From: Hypericum androsaemum
Lineage: Eukaryota; Streptophyta; Magnoliopsida; Malpighiales; Hypericaceae
Direction: 5' to 3'
Length of the DNA stretch: 64,000 bases
Assembly: GCA_963995505.1 (NCBI GenBank)
Contig: OZ023198.1
Location: 10,407,141-10,471,140 of the forward strand
Below the pieces are notes generated by a model. It was given only the letters and a program-made list of their open reading frames with translations. It ran no database searches and was not told the DNA's origin. A program made the translations under genes and the position numbers. Each line of letters starts with the position of its first letter. Position 1 is the first letter of the stretch. Shown piece by piece: positions 31,750 to 45,115 of this stretch.

Positions 31750-34228
31750 GCGCAAATACTTTATGACATCTAATTATTACATGGTATGGTTTGATGGAAA
31801 ACAAGATTAAAAAAATGCCAAATGCTGCTGCAAACCTCCAAATTAACAAATATATCTTATGCTCTGAATTCTAAACAACCGCCTGAAACCTAATCCGATG
31901 AGAATTATTACCTTCTCTGGATATATATGTGCCCCAGCTTTTTGTCAATTAGAGAAGTAATTGAAACTTGTTTGAGAATTAGGATGAAAAAATGGGTTAA
32001 ATTATTTGAGACTGACATTACTTTATAGTGAATTATGTTAGGAATACAACATGAAAAAATAAATACCAATAAATACTTGGATCAACCATTGAGGGCAAAG
32101 AAGTTTTCAGAGTCTTTATAAATGCATAGGTGTTAGAACTTGTTGTGAGAGCTTTATCATCTAACAAATTTTTTTATTCTGCTCCAACCTCGACCAGTCG
32201 GCTTAGTGAATGTCCGAATGCTATGTAGTATAACAAAACATGAAAAATGGTGGAGTTTGGGCCTGTTCTATAAGGTTCAAATTTTATCAATATAATATTA
32301 TAAATATTCTAATATAGTATGAGAACATGTTGATCTTGTGGACCATTATTATTGCACGATCTTAATAATGGCACGAGAGATGTTATCAAATCCATACAAA
32401 TTTTAATGAATTATTTTAAATTTTTGGGATGGATAAAAAAATTGGTATTACGACATTAATTGCCTAGAGAGACGTCGGCAATTTGACATGGTACAGATAG
32501 TTGCTCCCATGATAATAATTTTTTTTCTCTGGTTGATACTGAATTTGATTATTGAATTGCTTCCATAAACTGTAACTTTGGGTAAAGCTAAATAGTACTA
32601 GAGATTTGTATCAATCATGATTTCAAATATAACAAATAATAAATAACCGACATTTGTAAATTTAAAAATACAGAAAAGAAAACAGTATGATTCGATTGCA
32701 ACAGGTAGATTCCACGCAATCCTGTTTTCCGTAAAAAGACACGAATATTTTAATTTATAATAGCTTGAAAGTCGAGACCCAATCATTCAAATATGCCCAT
32801 CAAAGAAGGCGATGGCCCACCTCAAACGAACGATCCAGATATATTAAATTAAATAGCGAGTGGGCCCATAGGGTCATTAACTTGTGCCAGCAAGTAACTA
32901 ATATTATTATTGTCTCAGTTCGAATAATTAAAAATACATATTTATTAAGAATTTTTGTTAAACAGTAGACCAGTTGTTACAAAAAGAATACTATTATGCT
33001 TCGTTTCGAAATTATTAACTTGAATCAATTAATTTTATTTAACATGAATTAAATTTTAAAGAATAAAAAAACAATTTCTACTTAGTTTTGTCCATAGTAA
33101 ATTTGAATTTAATTCTTAATTTAAATTAGAAGATTTTTATGTACTCATTGATAATAAATATAATTAATTTATACTTTTCAGTCAATAAATAGTCTAAATC
33201 AAATTCGAGTCCGAAAACGGTGTCTTCCTTCCTTTCCTCTTTGGATTAAGAGAGGGAGAGAGATGAATGATCCACCTGTTGGTCAGTGAGATGGTACACT
33301 GGGTTTGAGCAATGACCAGCACGTAGGGCCCGCCACCACCTGGAGCCGATAAGGGTGCGTGTCCCATTCTAAGCCTTATTAATTGATTTTTTTATTAACC
33401 TACCTTCGCAGAGAAATTGTTTAATCATTGGTGCTGTAAAAGAAAACCTAGAGAAGATTCAATTCCATTGCAGTTGCCCTAATTTTCTCGAACCCATGGT
33501 AAAAATTCATGGTCTTTGAACATCTAGCTAGGTACTCTTTTGTATTTATAGTAAACAATGTTGTCATCATTCATTAATCAAAATTATCTGATATCCAAAT
33601 GCATATTTAACCGACTAGTCACTATTTTATACACTACCATTTTATCTATTTTTGGTTTAGTTTATACTACATGTTATCCGGACATCTATTTGATCGATTA
33701 ATCCAGATTTGATTCGGATAAAATTTTTGTAAAGAGACGAAACACACTCATTATGTATTTAACATTATTGTATGTAAAAGATTCAGAATCGAAATTCTTG
33801 ATTAATGTATAACAATATCAAATTAACCCCACAACATAGACAGAGAGAAGAAAATCCAATTGGCATATAGGTAGGGGACTGCCCTTGCCCTTACGCACAC
33901 ATACTATACAAAAAAGCATATGGTTAGTCATTTTCTCCAAAGGAAGAAAAAAACTAAAAGCACAAAACTACAAGCGCGTCTGCTTCAGACCAGCGAGCTA
34001 AATGTTATAGAGAGAGTGGCGATAAGAAGTAATGTCACGAACTGGTAATAAAAACAACCCAAAATTAATCATTAATTCTCCTCTTAATCATCAAAAACCA
34101 AATACGCCACTGATTGTTTTATATATGTAGCTTCTTAATCCCGATATTAATCACACGAAAAAATTGAAACAATATATAAGGGAGGAACCCAGAAAGAGGA
34201 GGATTAAAACAGGAAAAAAAACCAAAAA
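31750..34228. other. Intergenic, AT-rich
   Basis: No gene or clear element. The right end is the 3' flank of the TCP gene. A GC-richer patch at about 33280-33365 has no coding evidence. Confidence 0.5.
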
Positions 34229-34343
34229 TTGGAGAACAAATCAATAAACGAACCTCACGTGTGTCATACATCAAACTACACAGGTGGAGGAGGGAAGGGG
34301 AACGGAATGATGATGGATCATGCTGATGTTGATGATGATTTCT

Positions 34344-35510
34344 CTACGAACGATGATTCATATCATCGTGCCTATTGTTGTCCTCACCGTGGTGATGGTT
34401 GTGCGAGTCGGGTTGAGTCCGATAAGGGCTCAACCCGGCCAGCATATTCAAATGCCCTTCACTCACGGTGACACCACTAGTGTTGTTTCCGATCCCGCCA
34501 GTGGGGCCCAGCTGCTGGCTAGGCAAGAGGGCCACCTGGGTAGGGAAGTTCATGAAATGTAACCCACTAGACATTCCACCTCTATATAGGGTGGCTGCAG
34601 CGCTATTGGTGACGGGTGGAAATGTCCATATTGGGTCTCCACTCATGACCTGGTTCCCCGGATTGGCCACCATCCATAAGTTCGGTGGATGATGGCCAAC
34701 TGTCATAGACTCGATAGTACTCGACTGTAGTAAATAGTTTCCGGACGACAAGTCCAACTCCGTCGGTTTTCTTTTCCGCGGGGTAGACGCGTCCTCAACA
34801 CCATGATCGTTGTTGTTACTGTTGTTGTTGTCTGATGCAAGCTCCAGGCCGGAGGAGGAACCGCCCTCGCGCAGTTCCTGCTTCGCCTGGAGCATTGCAC
34901 TCAGATTTCCAGACTGGAAATTGAGAAACCCCGGGCCGGCCTCAAGCCCAATCCCAGAGAACAGGCTGCTCCCAGCCCGTCCCCGCGGTGGCGGCTGGAA
35001 GGCGAAGCTGCTAGGGTTAAAGTACGTGGCCGCGGTAGAGGACCGGAGCTGGGCAGGGAGGGACATAGTGGACCCGGAGCTTCGCAGCGAGATGTTGAGG
35101 GACGTGAAGTTCGCCGGGATGGTGCCGGTCCCGGTGGCGGCGATCACGGAGGGCTCGGCCTGCTGGAGTAGCCACTCGATGGTCTCCCCATCGGACTTGT
35201 GACCGAGCTCGCGGGTTAGCTGGAAAACCCTAGCAGCGCAGAGGGCAGGCATCCGGATCCTCCTCCCCCGCCCATCCACCTTCGTGTGGCGGTCCTTGGT
35301 CGACGTCCTCTTCGGAGGCGGCTTCTTCGGCCCCTCTTCGGCCGCGACAATGGCCGAGGTGGTGGCGGGTTGTTGTTGGTAAGGAGAGGAGGAGGAGGAG
35401 CAAGGCTCGTCTTCCTTCTTCTCCAACAACTCGAAAGGGAAGTTATTGGGTCGGTGGTAGAAATTGTGGTGTTGGTGATCTTCTCCTCCTCCTCCTCCAG
35501 GTGGTTCCAT
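34344..35510 (-). CDS. Class I TCP transcription factor (TCP14/15-like)
   Basis: A single uninterrupted exon of 388 residues, the usual structure for TCP genes. The TCP domain spans about residues 67-123: basic region [19 protein letters not shown], then helices [18 protein letters not shown] and [10 protein letters not shown]. The short basic region marks class I (PCF). Cys91 in [10 protein letters not shown] corresponds to the redox-sensitive cysteine of class I members. [17 protein letters not shown] just after the domain and a C-terminal [11 protein letters not shown] are shared with the TCP14/15/8 group. The rest is low-complexity: poly-Gly near the start, Ser, Gln and Asn runs, and a His/Asp-rich end. 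Class I TCPs bind GTGGGNCC-type sites in the nucleus and promote growth, cell-cycle and hormone responses. Start chosen at the first ATG, preceded by a CT/GA-rich leader. The exact orthologue is undecided. Confidence 0.93.
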   Translation of the reverse strand: MEPPGGGGGEDHQHHNFYHRPNNFPFELLEKKEDEPCSSSSSPYQQQPATTSAIVAAEEGPKKPPPKRTSTKDRHTKVDGRGRRIRMPALCAARVFQLTRELGHKSDGETIEWLLQQAEPSVIAATGTGTIPANFTSLNISLRSSGSTMSLPAQLRSSTAATYFNPSSFAFQPPPRGRAGSSLFSGIGLEAGPGFLNFQSGNLSAMLQAKQELREGGSSSGLELASDNNNSNNNDHGVEDASTPRKRKPTELDLSSGNYLLQSSTIESMTVGHHPPNLWMVANPGNQVMSGDPIWTFPPVTNSAAATLYRGGMSSGLHFMNFPTQVALLPSQQLGPTGGIGNNTSGVTVSEGHLNMLAGLSPYRTQPDSHNHHHGEDNNRHDDMNHRS

Positions 35511-35513
35511 TAG

Positions 35514-36769
35514 AGCTTGGAAATAAGTGGTTTCTCTAATGGCTTAATTTGTATTGATGTTGCTGTTGTGAGGGAGGGAGAAAGAAAGAAAGAAAATGAA
35601 ATTTTAAAGGTAGGGTATTTGTTTATTTGGAGTTCTACTTTGTAATATAATTTCTTAATTTTTGTGGGTCTTCTTGGCTTTCTTCTTCTTCTTGTGTTGG
35701 GTAATAGAGAGGGACTATTATAGTACTGCCTATCTCTTTGTATCTAATGCTTAAACCTAAAGAGGAGAAACTATAGAGAGTTGATGTTAGAGAGAGAGGG
35801 GAAAAGGAGGGAGGAAAGGGGAGGGGGAAAGGAAAAAATGGCTATCTCGTATTTGGATATGATGACTACTAATTCATGTTCAAAATTTATTCAATAAATA
35901 TTTAACACAAATGTGTTTTAAAAGACTCGAAATATAAATTAGAACAAGGCCAACACTAATTGTTGATAAGAAAAAAGATTTTTGTAAACAAAGATAATGT
36001 GAGAATTATAAGGGTTGGAGATTTAAAAATAATAAAGCAGTTTTTGTCATGGGGTTAAGAAATTTGATCCGACTCGAACGGGAAGTGGGGTTCTTAGATT
36101 ATTTCGTGTTAATAATAACTATATAAAAAAATATTATTTAATCCGAGATTTCATATATGAACGATGAAAAATGCATCCGAGAGAATTCGTAATTCTTTGA
36201 AGTCCTTAAATATTTGAATATTAATTATTTTTGGATAAAAAATTAAATTTTTGGCAACCGACAAATTTAAATACAAAGAAGTTTTTTTTTTTTAGATGAG
36301 AGTGAAAAAAAAAATATCTGGGATTTTTCATGTTTTGTGAAAGAAGAGGGGCCCTTTTGTTATTGTGGTTGGACAGGCCCCTTTGTTCAGACTCCACGTG
36401 AGGTGCCCTTTTTTTATCATTCAATCCATAAAGACAATGGAGGCCGAGGTGGGCCCCAATCCCCAAGTCAAAAAATTTGAGAGACCTGTAAAGGAAAGAT
36501 AGATTACCAATTGGGCCCCTTCTCATTCAAGTAATCATTTCATTTTCCACCCAATTTCCCCTTTGTTCCTAAAACTTTACTTGAGAGAGGGTAGTAGTAT
36601 AGTACTAATAGTAATCTGATTGTCATCGTAACAAATTTAATGTTCCGAATCTTATTAGAATTCAAAATTAAACACATTTAAGCGAAGATGAATGGAAGTT
36701 ATCATATTGCACCATCTTTTTTCTAAGCAATAAAAGTTGGTCTCAATCATAATGGACTCAAATTTATTT
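35514..36769. other. TCP promoter region and intergenic DNA
   Basis: Upstream of the TCP start there are GA/CT-rich stretches (about 35570-35600 and 35790-35840), likely leader and core promoter. No TATA box was confidently placed. Beyond is AT-rich DNA without a gene. Confidence 0.45.
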
Positions 36770-36778
36770 AAAAAAATA

Positions 36779-37467
36779 GGAAAAAGTCCACTTTAGTACC
36801 CTGTGGTATCGCGAAAAATCAAGTCAGTACCCTGTGGTTTAAAACGTATCAATTGAGTCATACTTATTCCAATTAACATCAATTAGAGGCCCGGGCAGCT
36901 GCCCGGACCTGCCCGAACATACCCGACCCCTGCCCGAACTACGTGGCCAGCCACGTCACCAAATTTTGATGACGTGGCGCCACGTGGACATCCTCCTCCT
37001 CCTCCGCGTCCTCCTCCTCCTCCTCCCCCCCGCGTCCTCCTCCTCCTCCCCCCGCGTTCTCCTCCTCCTCCCCCTGCGTCCTCCTCCTCCTCCTCCTCCT
37101 CCTCCCCCCGCGTTCTCCTCCTACCCCCGCGTCCTCCTCCTCCTCCTCCCCCCGCGTTCTCCTCCTCCTCCTCCTCCCCCCGCGTCCTCCTCCTCCTCCT
37201 CCTCCCCCCGCGTTCTCCTCCTCCTCCTCCTCCCCCCACGTCCTCCTCCTCCTCCTCTCCACGTGGCGCCACATCATCAAAATTTGGTGACGTGGCTGGC
37301 CACGTAGTTCGGGCAGGGGTCGGGTAGGTCCGGGCAGGTCCGGGCAGCTGCCCGGGCCTCTAATTGATGTTAATTGGAATAAGTATGACTCAATTGATAC
37401 GTTTTAAACCACAGGATACTGACTTGATTTTTTGCGATACCACAGGGTACTAAAGTGGACTTTTCCC
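36779..37467. mobile_element. MULE-like palindromic MITE with pyrimidine-rich loop (copy B)
   Basis: 689 bp, flanked by a perfect 9-bp target duplication AAAAAAATA (36770-36778 and 37468-37476), the length made by Mutator-like transposases. Arms of about 200 bp match copy A and include TACCCTGTGGTATCGC, GGGCAGCTGCCCG and GACGTGGCGCCACGTGG. The loop (about 36990-37258) is CTCCTC-rich with interspersed CCCCCCGCG, so it has the opposite strand composition to copy A. No transposase; open frames in the loop are artefacts. Confidence 0.88.
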
Positions 37468-38060
37468 AAAAAAATATGTGGTTCAAGTCTCATAAATATA
37501 AAGAAATTAACTAAACCACTCTTAATAAGAGCAAAAAATATTTGATTTGAATATTAGAGATAACAAAAATAGTACTAGTAGTGATAAGTTGTAGTTTCTC
37601 TCCTCTTTTTCCCATTTGCCTCTTAATTTTGGGCCCTTGGAGGAGGAATTGGAATTCAAGGGACATCTAGAGGGTTAGGATTTTATTGGGTTTGATTCTT
37701 TTTGGATCCGGAAAGCGAGTACCTGAAAAAGTTTCGCTTTTGGGGTATATTTGGATGATTTATGCTCTAACGAAATTCCTGTTGGTTGTTTGATTTCATG
37801 GAAATTGTATCATCACATCAGAAGTTAGTTTCATTGGTGATAATCCTTCTATGTAAATACCAAACGACTTGTAATCTAACGACAAAAAGTGTTATCAAAT
37901 TCAAGGAGATTTAGGATTCAAATCCTGGAAATGTAATAGTGTAAAATTTTCATTAAAAAAAAATTCTTCTCTGTAAATTTTATACTCCTGATAAATTCTG
38001 CACTGAATTTTTTTCTTTTGCATGGTAGAACATATTAATAACCCTTTAGTAAGTTACAAT

Positions 38061-38613
38061 TAGGGATGACAATTAGATCCTTATCCTGAGGGTCTACCCT
38101 GATCCAGACCCGAAGAGTCCAAGATCTGTTGATTTTGACCGGGTCTAAATCCTGATCCTGCCCGGATCCTGATATTTTAAAAAGATAAGGGCATGGATAT
38201 GGATCAATAGAATCCTGATCCTGCCCGAATTTTTTAAATTAATAATAAAATAATATATATGTATATTAATTAATAAACATAATACACAATTCTCAGTTTA
38301 AACTACCCAACTTCAAAATTTTTTTAGATTTGCTTGTTTGGTTCTTTGTATTGATTTGTTTAATGAATGAAAATATCACATTGTCATTTGAAAACTATCA
38401 AATGCTAATTTAATTTTATTTTAAATTAAATATTTAAAAAAATTACAGACTCGCAGGTCGCCCTTATCCTGCCCGATTTTTTCAAACCCAGATCCTGCCC
38501 GAATCCTTATTTTTAAAGAGGATAAGGGTAAGGATCTGGGTCCACCATTCAAAAAGAAGATAAGGATCTGGATCCTATGGATCCTACCCGGATCTTGCCC
38601 ATTGCCATCCCTA
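38061..38613. mobile_element. hAT-type MITE
   Basis: Ends TAGGGATGACAAT and the inverse of ATTGCCATCCCTA form inverted repeats of hAT style. Flanks GTTACAAT and ATTACAAT agree at 7 of 8 positions, fitting an 8-bp target duplication. The interior repeats GATCCTGCCCGGATC-like palindromic motifs near both ends. There is no transposase. Confidence 0.82.
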
Positions 38614-38621
38614 ATTACAAT

Positions 38622-40154
38622 TGTATATTGACAATCACTTACATCAATTGATAAATATGTTGTTATACATTAATTAAAAGGCATCGAATTTAAATACTGA
38701 TGTTAAATACTTGCCTGAAAATTCTACCACACACTATATGCAACCAATTTTTGTGAAGCCCAGAATATATAGCTAGGTAAAATCGTGAAACTTACAAGCT
38801 GGAGTAAATTTACTCCACACTACGTTAATAATCAGACAGCTACTCAAGATGTAAATATATAACAAATTAATTTAATATAACGCGTCAGGGATAGCTGTAG
38901 TGTAGCTCAAACTCCTATAACCTATAAAATGTAAAAAGATCGCACACTTATTGTGGCTCGGAATATTTACAGGTGATAGGTTCTGATTCTCGGGTGCAGC
39001 ACAACAAGAATCAACCAGTTTCTTGCATTGCTCCGGCGAATAATTTACGGAAACTCAATTGCGATGCCTCGTGATTGGATACCTCGTCTCAATTAAGGAT
39101 GTTGCAATTGCGAGAGATAAGACATGCCTCATTCATCATGGCCATATTGAACTCTTAGAGACCGCTTCCCCTTGCGATTCAGCTGTCGCTCTCTTAAGCT
39201 AGGCGTGACTTCCCCAATGTAGATACAATTGTGGAGATCGACTGCCGCATTGCCTTCACTTTCTTGAACTCTGACGTCCCCATTCAATGGCACTGGAGAC
39301 TCTAATTCTAGATATTTAGGCAAGACTTAGTCAACTTGCCCTTTTGTAAGGTTCATCTCATATCGAGATTACAAATTAGGTTGTGGATTGGCTATGTAAA
39401 CAAAATGGACTACGCCAACTCTAAGTGATTGGCTCCATGCCTATCTTTCGGTACTAGATATCCTTTTGTATGTCGATTTTTCTAACTAATTTTTAATATA
39501 TATAAATAGTATCATTCCAAGAAAAAATAACCTATAATATGTCGTTTAAAAAAATCTATAATTTCTTCAATGGTACAAGGAAAGGGCGAGATCTAAAGTG
39601 ACTATGGTTCAAATTCTGATCACCACAAAAAATTACTTATCAATAAAAATTTTCAGTTGGCCCTTTAAAAACTTATTGCCGTAGTATGATTTTTGGTTGA
39701 AAATAGTTCTTATTCACATTTTTAAATACTGATATGAACAATTTGATATAATTGTGTCGCATATTTTATTGAATGATAATGGTGATACTTATAATCCTCA
39801 ACGTAACAAACATAAGCGATGAGGATAAGCTAGAAATTAAAACAAATACAAATACGAAAACTAAGCTTAGCAGCAGAAAGATAGGATAAGATAAGTGAAG
39901 TCTTCGAATGTCAAATGTAGGATAACGTTGTCAACTCCAACATGATAAACTCTGCCATACAATTATTTAATATTGATGTATATTTCAAACAAGATAGAAC
40001 ATATCTCTAATTAATTAATCTAGGTGTTTGATTATTTCGTTGGAGAGTGCAATTTGTTTAAAACTCTAGTTGGACTTGGATACCAATTAGATGTCATGTT
40101 AAATTGGTCGCTACTCTCGAGCAAGTTATACCCAGGAGCTCTCTTCCTTTCCTA
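38622..40154. other. Intergenic, AT-rich
   Basis: A GC-richer patch at 38990-39420 has a 64-codon minus-strand frame with no recognised motif. No gene is called. Confidence 0.4.
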
Positions 40155-40605
40155 GGGTATGGATTGGGTACGGAATGCTCAGATTCCGAATTGTTCGGAA
40201 TGAAGACACGCGGAGACTTTTTTGCAAACGCGCTAAAATACGGGGACCAAAATGAAAAAAGTCACGCACAAACGCAGGCCGGATACAAATGCCATTATCA
40301 CATAACTGCGCATGCCAGTATCACATAACTGTGCGTGCCAGTATGACCTTTTTGCAAAAATGCTAAAATACGGGGGACCAAAATAAAAAAAGCCACCCGC
40401 GCCATTATCATAAACGAGACTTGCCGTTGTCACAAATACACATGCCATTATCACATAACAGCACTTGCCATTATCACATAACTGCGCTTGCCATTATCAC
40501 ATAACTACGCTTGCCATTATCACATACATGCACTTGCCGCTGCGGTCCCCCTTCACTCCAAACCGTACGGAATTAATTCTTTCACTCCGTACTCAATCCA
40601 CTCCC
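40155..40605. mobile_element. MITE with repeated CCATTATCACATAA units
   Basis: Inverted ends GGGTATGGATTGGGTACGG and GGGAGTGGATTGAGTACGG. Flanks CCTTTCCTA and CCTTTCCCA match at 8 of 9 positions, suggesting a 9-bp target duplication. The interior has CTAAAATACGGGGACCAAAA twice and a run of TTGCCATTATCACATAACTG units (about 23 bp). Same family as 16738 and 45116. Confidence 0.75.
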
Positions 40606-40614
40606 CCTTTCCCA

Positions 40615-43442
40615 ACCCAAAAAAAAAATCCCAGCATTTTGTCTTATAATCTTTCAAATTAAAGAAATTCGACAAATACTTCATTTGGGTTCTAACCGAA
40701 GAAATGTACATTAAATTCTTTTTTTTTCCTTCTTTGTGATATTCTTAAGGCCTGATTATATGATGCAATTTCACTATCATGACAACGCATAAATAATTTT
40801 ATATATTCGATGGTTAAAATTTTATCATTTACTAAGTTTACAACAGATTCAACTAAATTCACAATTTTTTATTTTATCTTATGTTTTACTGAATTTTTAT
40901 CCAGTCTTGCCTTTACACTTCTACTTTTCCCTTTAAAATAAAATTATTTCCAACATGTGTTTATAAAAAAAATATCTTTTGGAGTGCATGTGCTAGATTA
41001 ATAAATAGTTCTACAGGTCTCAGGCACACACATGGCGGTAAATGTAACCCTAACAAAGAATACATTGTCAGCTGGTCCTAAAACTTTCCTAAAATGCTAA
41101 AAGACCATCAACATAAAATTTGGACCAACCTTACTTCTTTTGTGGTCCAAATTCTATTGAGAAGGACCTCATGGCAACCACATATTAATAATATCCACTG
41201 GCATTTCACTCTTCTTTTCACACTTAATATTAATTTTAGTGGATATTTTTTTGACATTTCATATTATTTTTTAGATGTTGTGTGCTTCACTTGTTACCCA
41301 ACTAGAATTAAGTAACTGCGGCAGGGAAAAATTAAATTTTTGTTAGATACTATGTATGTATATTTACAACTTGGCCTTTTTTTTAAGTCACTCGATATTT
41401 GAATATTTATTTAGCATATCAATATAGGTTCAAGTCAGATAAAAATCATGAATGATAACAAAGTTTTTAAAATAAATATTTAATATTATTTTATATTTAA
41501 GAGTTCGAACTTAAAATTTTAAGATTGGATGAGAATTGTGAGAACCAACTAATGTTAATGGGTCCTCTAAAAGAAACTAATGTTAATGGGAATAGTTTAT
41601 GTTGTATTGTCGTATGTGACAGAAATGGTGGACCGTTGTGTTTACAGAAATTGTGGTGTAGATGTTTGCCCAAATGCTGCCTTTTCCGGAGACCACATAG
41701 CTGGCCAATTAAGTCGTCGAATTGAAGGAGGCAACTTATTTACCAATATGGCTTATTAGTTAGTTGGGTGATACTATTAGTTCCTTTTTTACCATCTTTA
41801 TATGATTATTCAATGTTGTTAAAACTATATAATATTTTAATATTTATTAAGACAACTAATTTAGATTCGAGTCGAATTTGTTCATAAAAGTGATAAAATT
41901 ATCCCTACTGAATTTTAGCTCGGCCGCATTCACAAGGCTGAAACTTAAGATATTTGATTAAATTTAAGAAAAATATATTTAGTACCTTACGATTTTACAT
42001 ATTCACCCCCAATACTTTCCGGTTCAAATATGACTAACCGGTTGACAAAGGTTTATATTATTTAACAGCCATGTAACATATTGACTTTCAAAAATTTTGA
42101 GGACAAAAATACCCTTAAACTCTTATAAAATTAAAAATCTAAAAAATCATAAAATAAAAATTAAATTTAACCAGAGAAAAGTTGTTGCGAGTTAACTAGA
42201 GGTCTCAAACTTGATTACCGGAAGCACAACTGTGTTCCAATTACTTATTCAAAAAGTTGTGTTACAATTTGGTAGCGATTAGCTTTATGATTCTTCATTT
42301 TTTTAATAATTTGAGTTAATTTAAATTTAATTAAGTGATGCAAATCTGCCCAACAAGTGTAAGAAAGAGAACTCTTTAAGAAAAGAGAGAGCCAAGGAGA
42401 CAGTTGGAATCTTTCCACTCAAAACCATGAAATATACGGAACAAAGGCAATCGTGTCACATCACATCTCTTGACTCTTCCCTTGCTATCGATTCCCCATG
42501 GACGTAGGTTTCATCACCAACGTCACACCAACAGGGAAACTACAAATAAAAATAACCAAAACTACAAAAGGTAATTTACAAAATCCCAATATACCCACAA
42601 TTCCACAACTTATATTTTATATATCCTCCTGTTATCCACCCAGTCAGATAAAGTTGTAGAAATATATACACATAAATAGAATACTATTGGAAACCGATAG
42701 GAGTAAATTGAGTGTTACCTCTGATAACGTTTGATAGCACCATATAGACAAAATATGGCATCACTATTCACAATATAGTTCATTACTTGTAATATGGTAT
42801 ACCGCTACTCGCAATATGATATCATTACTTTTTATATAATATCGCATTTCCCATATATGAATTTATGAATTTTAAATTTGTTCTTCGCACGCAGCCTATT
42901 TTGTGTTGTCTATTTGATGTTGTGGATCCTTGTCAACATCATATCCAAGTTCGGTGCCGATAAAATAGTAGAGCAATAAAAATTTTGAATTTTTTTAATG
43001 ACATTATAAATTAAAATCTTGTAAATAAAAAAAATATTTGTACAGTCACCTGTCCATTGTATAGTGCAATGCCATGTAGGGTCACGTGTATAAACAATTC
43101 GATGTATCCAACGTCCACAGTGACGCTTACTCGTCTTTTGTTATCTTTATTCTGTTCGTAGTAATGGTCGTTCTCAGCTCTCTGTCATGCAACACGTGAT
43201 CGTCTACTTGAAAATTCCTCTCCGATTTAGTGGGACAGCATTATTGGTAGCTTTTGTTGCTAATTTATATCAATGATATCGTTACAATTTAATTAAGAGT
43301 TTCAATATCAAGATGTGACGTTTAATTTGAGTATGAATTAATATCCGGATACCAAATAATTTAGAATGAATAAATATATGAACGATGCCGCAACTTAATT
43401 TATTAATTAACGTTAACAATGAACTTGTTAGTTTTGAAATAA
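40615..43442. other. Intergenic, AT-rich
   Basis: No gene. Near 41960-42120 a stretch (TTTAGTACCTTACGA, then AATACCC) resembles one arm of a palindromic MITE, but no matching second arm was found. Confidence 0.4.
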
Positions 43443-43451
43443 TTAGATAAA

Positions 43452-44469
43452 TGGCAAATTATCTTCAGGTCCCTACATTATAGTTTTATCACTCGCAGGT
43501 CCCTGTATTTCAGAAATAGTGTATGAAGTCCCTGCTTTTTAGAAAAATATTGGGCTCGGGTCCCTGGCTGACTTCAGCTTTTTTTTGTCCTGGAAATATC
43601 CAAAATACCCTTGCACAAAAAATATAAAAAATATATCATCTTCAACCTCAAGTCAAGAACATCTAAACCCAGAAATTCATCCCTAATCAACAAAAAAAAG
43701 CAAAAAACCGTCCCTGCTCTTTAATCGATTTGTTCACCAATAATTTAATCAACCAAAAACTAAAAAATACTAACCCAGAAACCCATTTTAACAACCAAAA
43801 AATCCATTTTAACAACCCAGAAACCCATTCTTCACTTTCAAATTTTCCAAGCTCTGCCTCAAGTCAGGAGCCAAGTCAATGATCGTTCAAGCTTTGCGTC
43901 GTCGACATCGTTGAATAATGGGGAATAAGTTCTTTTCGGCGTCTGAGGATTGGGGATCTGGGCGATCAGAGAAGAAGAAAGATGCTTCCTTGCCAGAGCT
44001 CGGTCGGAGAAGAAGAGATTCTGGGTCAAAGTCGCTCAGCAGCGGCGTCCAGCTCCACGCCCACATCATCAAGTCGGATAACGGCAGTCCGATGTTGGGT
44101 TGAGTCTTTGAGGAGGAGGAGAGAGGCAGCCCGATGTCGGCTCGGTCTTAGAGCCCAAGGCGAAAGTTGTTCGACAGATTTGACATATTTGATGTATTTG
44201 ATGGATTCGACATATTAAGATTCTTTTTGGTTGATTATTGGTTAGATTTCTGGGTTTGTGTTCTTAAGGTTGAAGATGATATTTTTTATTTTTTAATTCA
44301 AGAGTATAATGGTCATTTCACATGAAAAAAAAGAAAAAAGGTGATGACGTCAGCCAGGGACTCGAGACTAACATTTTTCTAAAAAGTAGGGACCTCATAC
44401 ACTATTTCCGAAATACAGGGACCTGCGAGTGATAAAACTATAATGCAAAAACTTGAGGGTAATTTGCTC
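43452..44469. mobile_element. MULE-like MITE (1.0 kb)
   Basis: Perfect 9-bp target duplication TTAGATAAA (43443-43451 and 44470-44478). Inverted arms of about 140 bp begin GGCAAATTATC at the left and GAGCAAATTACC in the inverse of the right, and share AGGTCCCTGTATTTC and CAGCCAGGGAC blocks. The interior (43850-44210) is GC-richer with a 61-codon frame at 43918-44103 containing VQLHAHIIKS, a phrase typical of PPR proteins. This may be a tiny captured fragment or chance. No transposase. Confidence 0.85.
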
Positions 44470-44478
44470 TTAGATAAA

Positions 44479-45110
44479 TTATATCGAACTTATTAAAAGC
44501 CTCGACAATAAAAAAGGTAAAACTAAAATTTAAAAATAAATAAATAAATTGACCCCACTAACAAAGATTAATGGCTCCACCAATATAGGGTATTTATGGC
44601 TTGGCATTTTTTTTGTTTTACCGGAGTTCGGGAACCTCCGCAAGATGGAACCCTAGTTGGATAAATATTTGGAGACTATAGCCCTAAAATATGGCCAAAT
44701 AATTTCAATTATGGTCAGGCACACACATATAAATTGTGGTCTTCAGCTTACAATTGGGCAAGTAAGTGCTTAAAGACAAGGACAGTGAATTGGCTCACAT
44801 GCCTTAAACTGCACCGGTTGATGTTATGCACAAACTTGGGATATGCCTAGTCTGGTCCAATTATGGCCCATAATATGCCAAGCGGAGGAAGATAGTAACC
44901 CAACTAGAGGGAAAGTAATATGGAAAAACATTTAGATCAATTGATAAATGAATTCTTCTAATTTAACTGAGAGATCCTAAATTTGAATCATTGTGAACAC
45001 AGTATTGTTAAATACTTTTTTTTGTAAAAATAAATTTTGCATGTTACTTGAACTATTTGGTCAAGTGATTGTCCAATTATCGGGTAGTTTAAAAAAACTA
45101 GAGAGGAAAA
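44479..45110. other. Intergenic
   Basis: AT-rich, no gene or repeat recognised. Confidence 0.5.
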
Positions 45111-45115
45111 AAGGG

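Noticed and set aside
36883..37327. Overlapping Gly/Arg/Pro/Ser-rich frames
   Set aside because: Same artefact in the second MITE copy.
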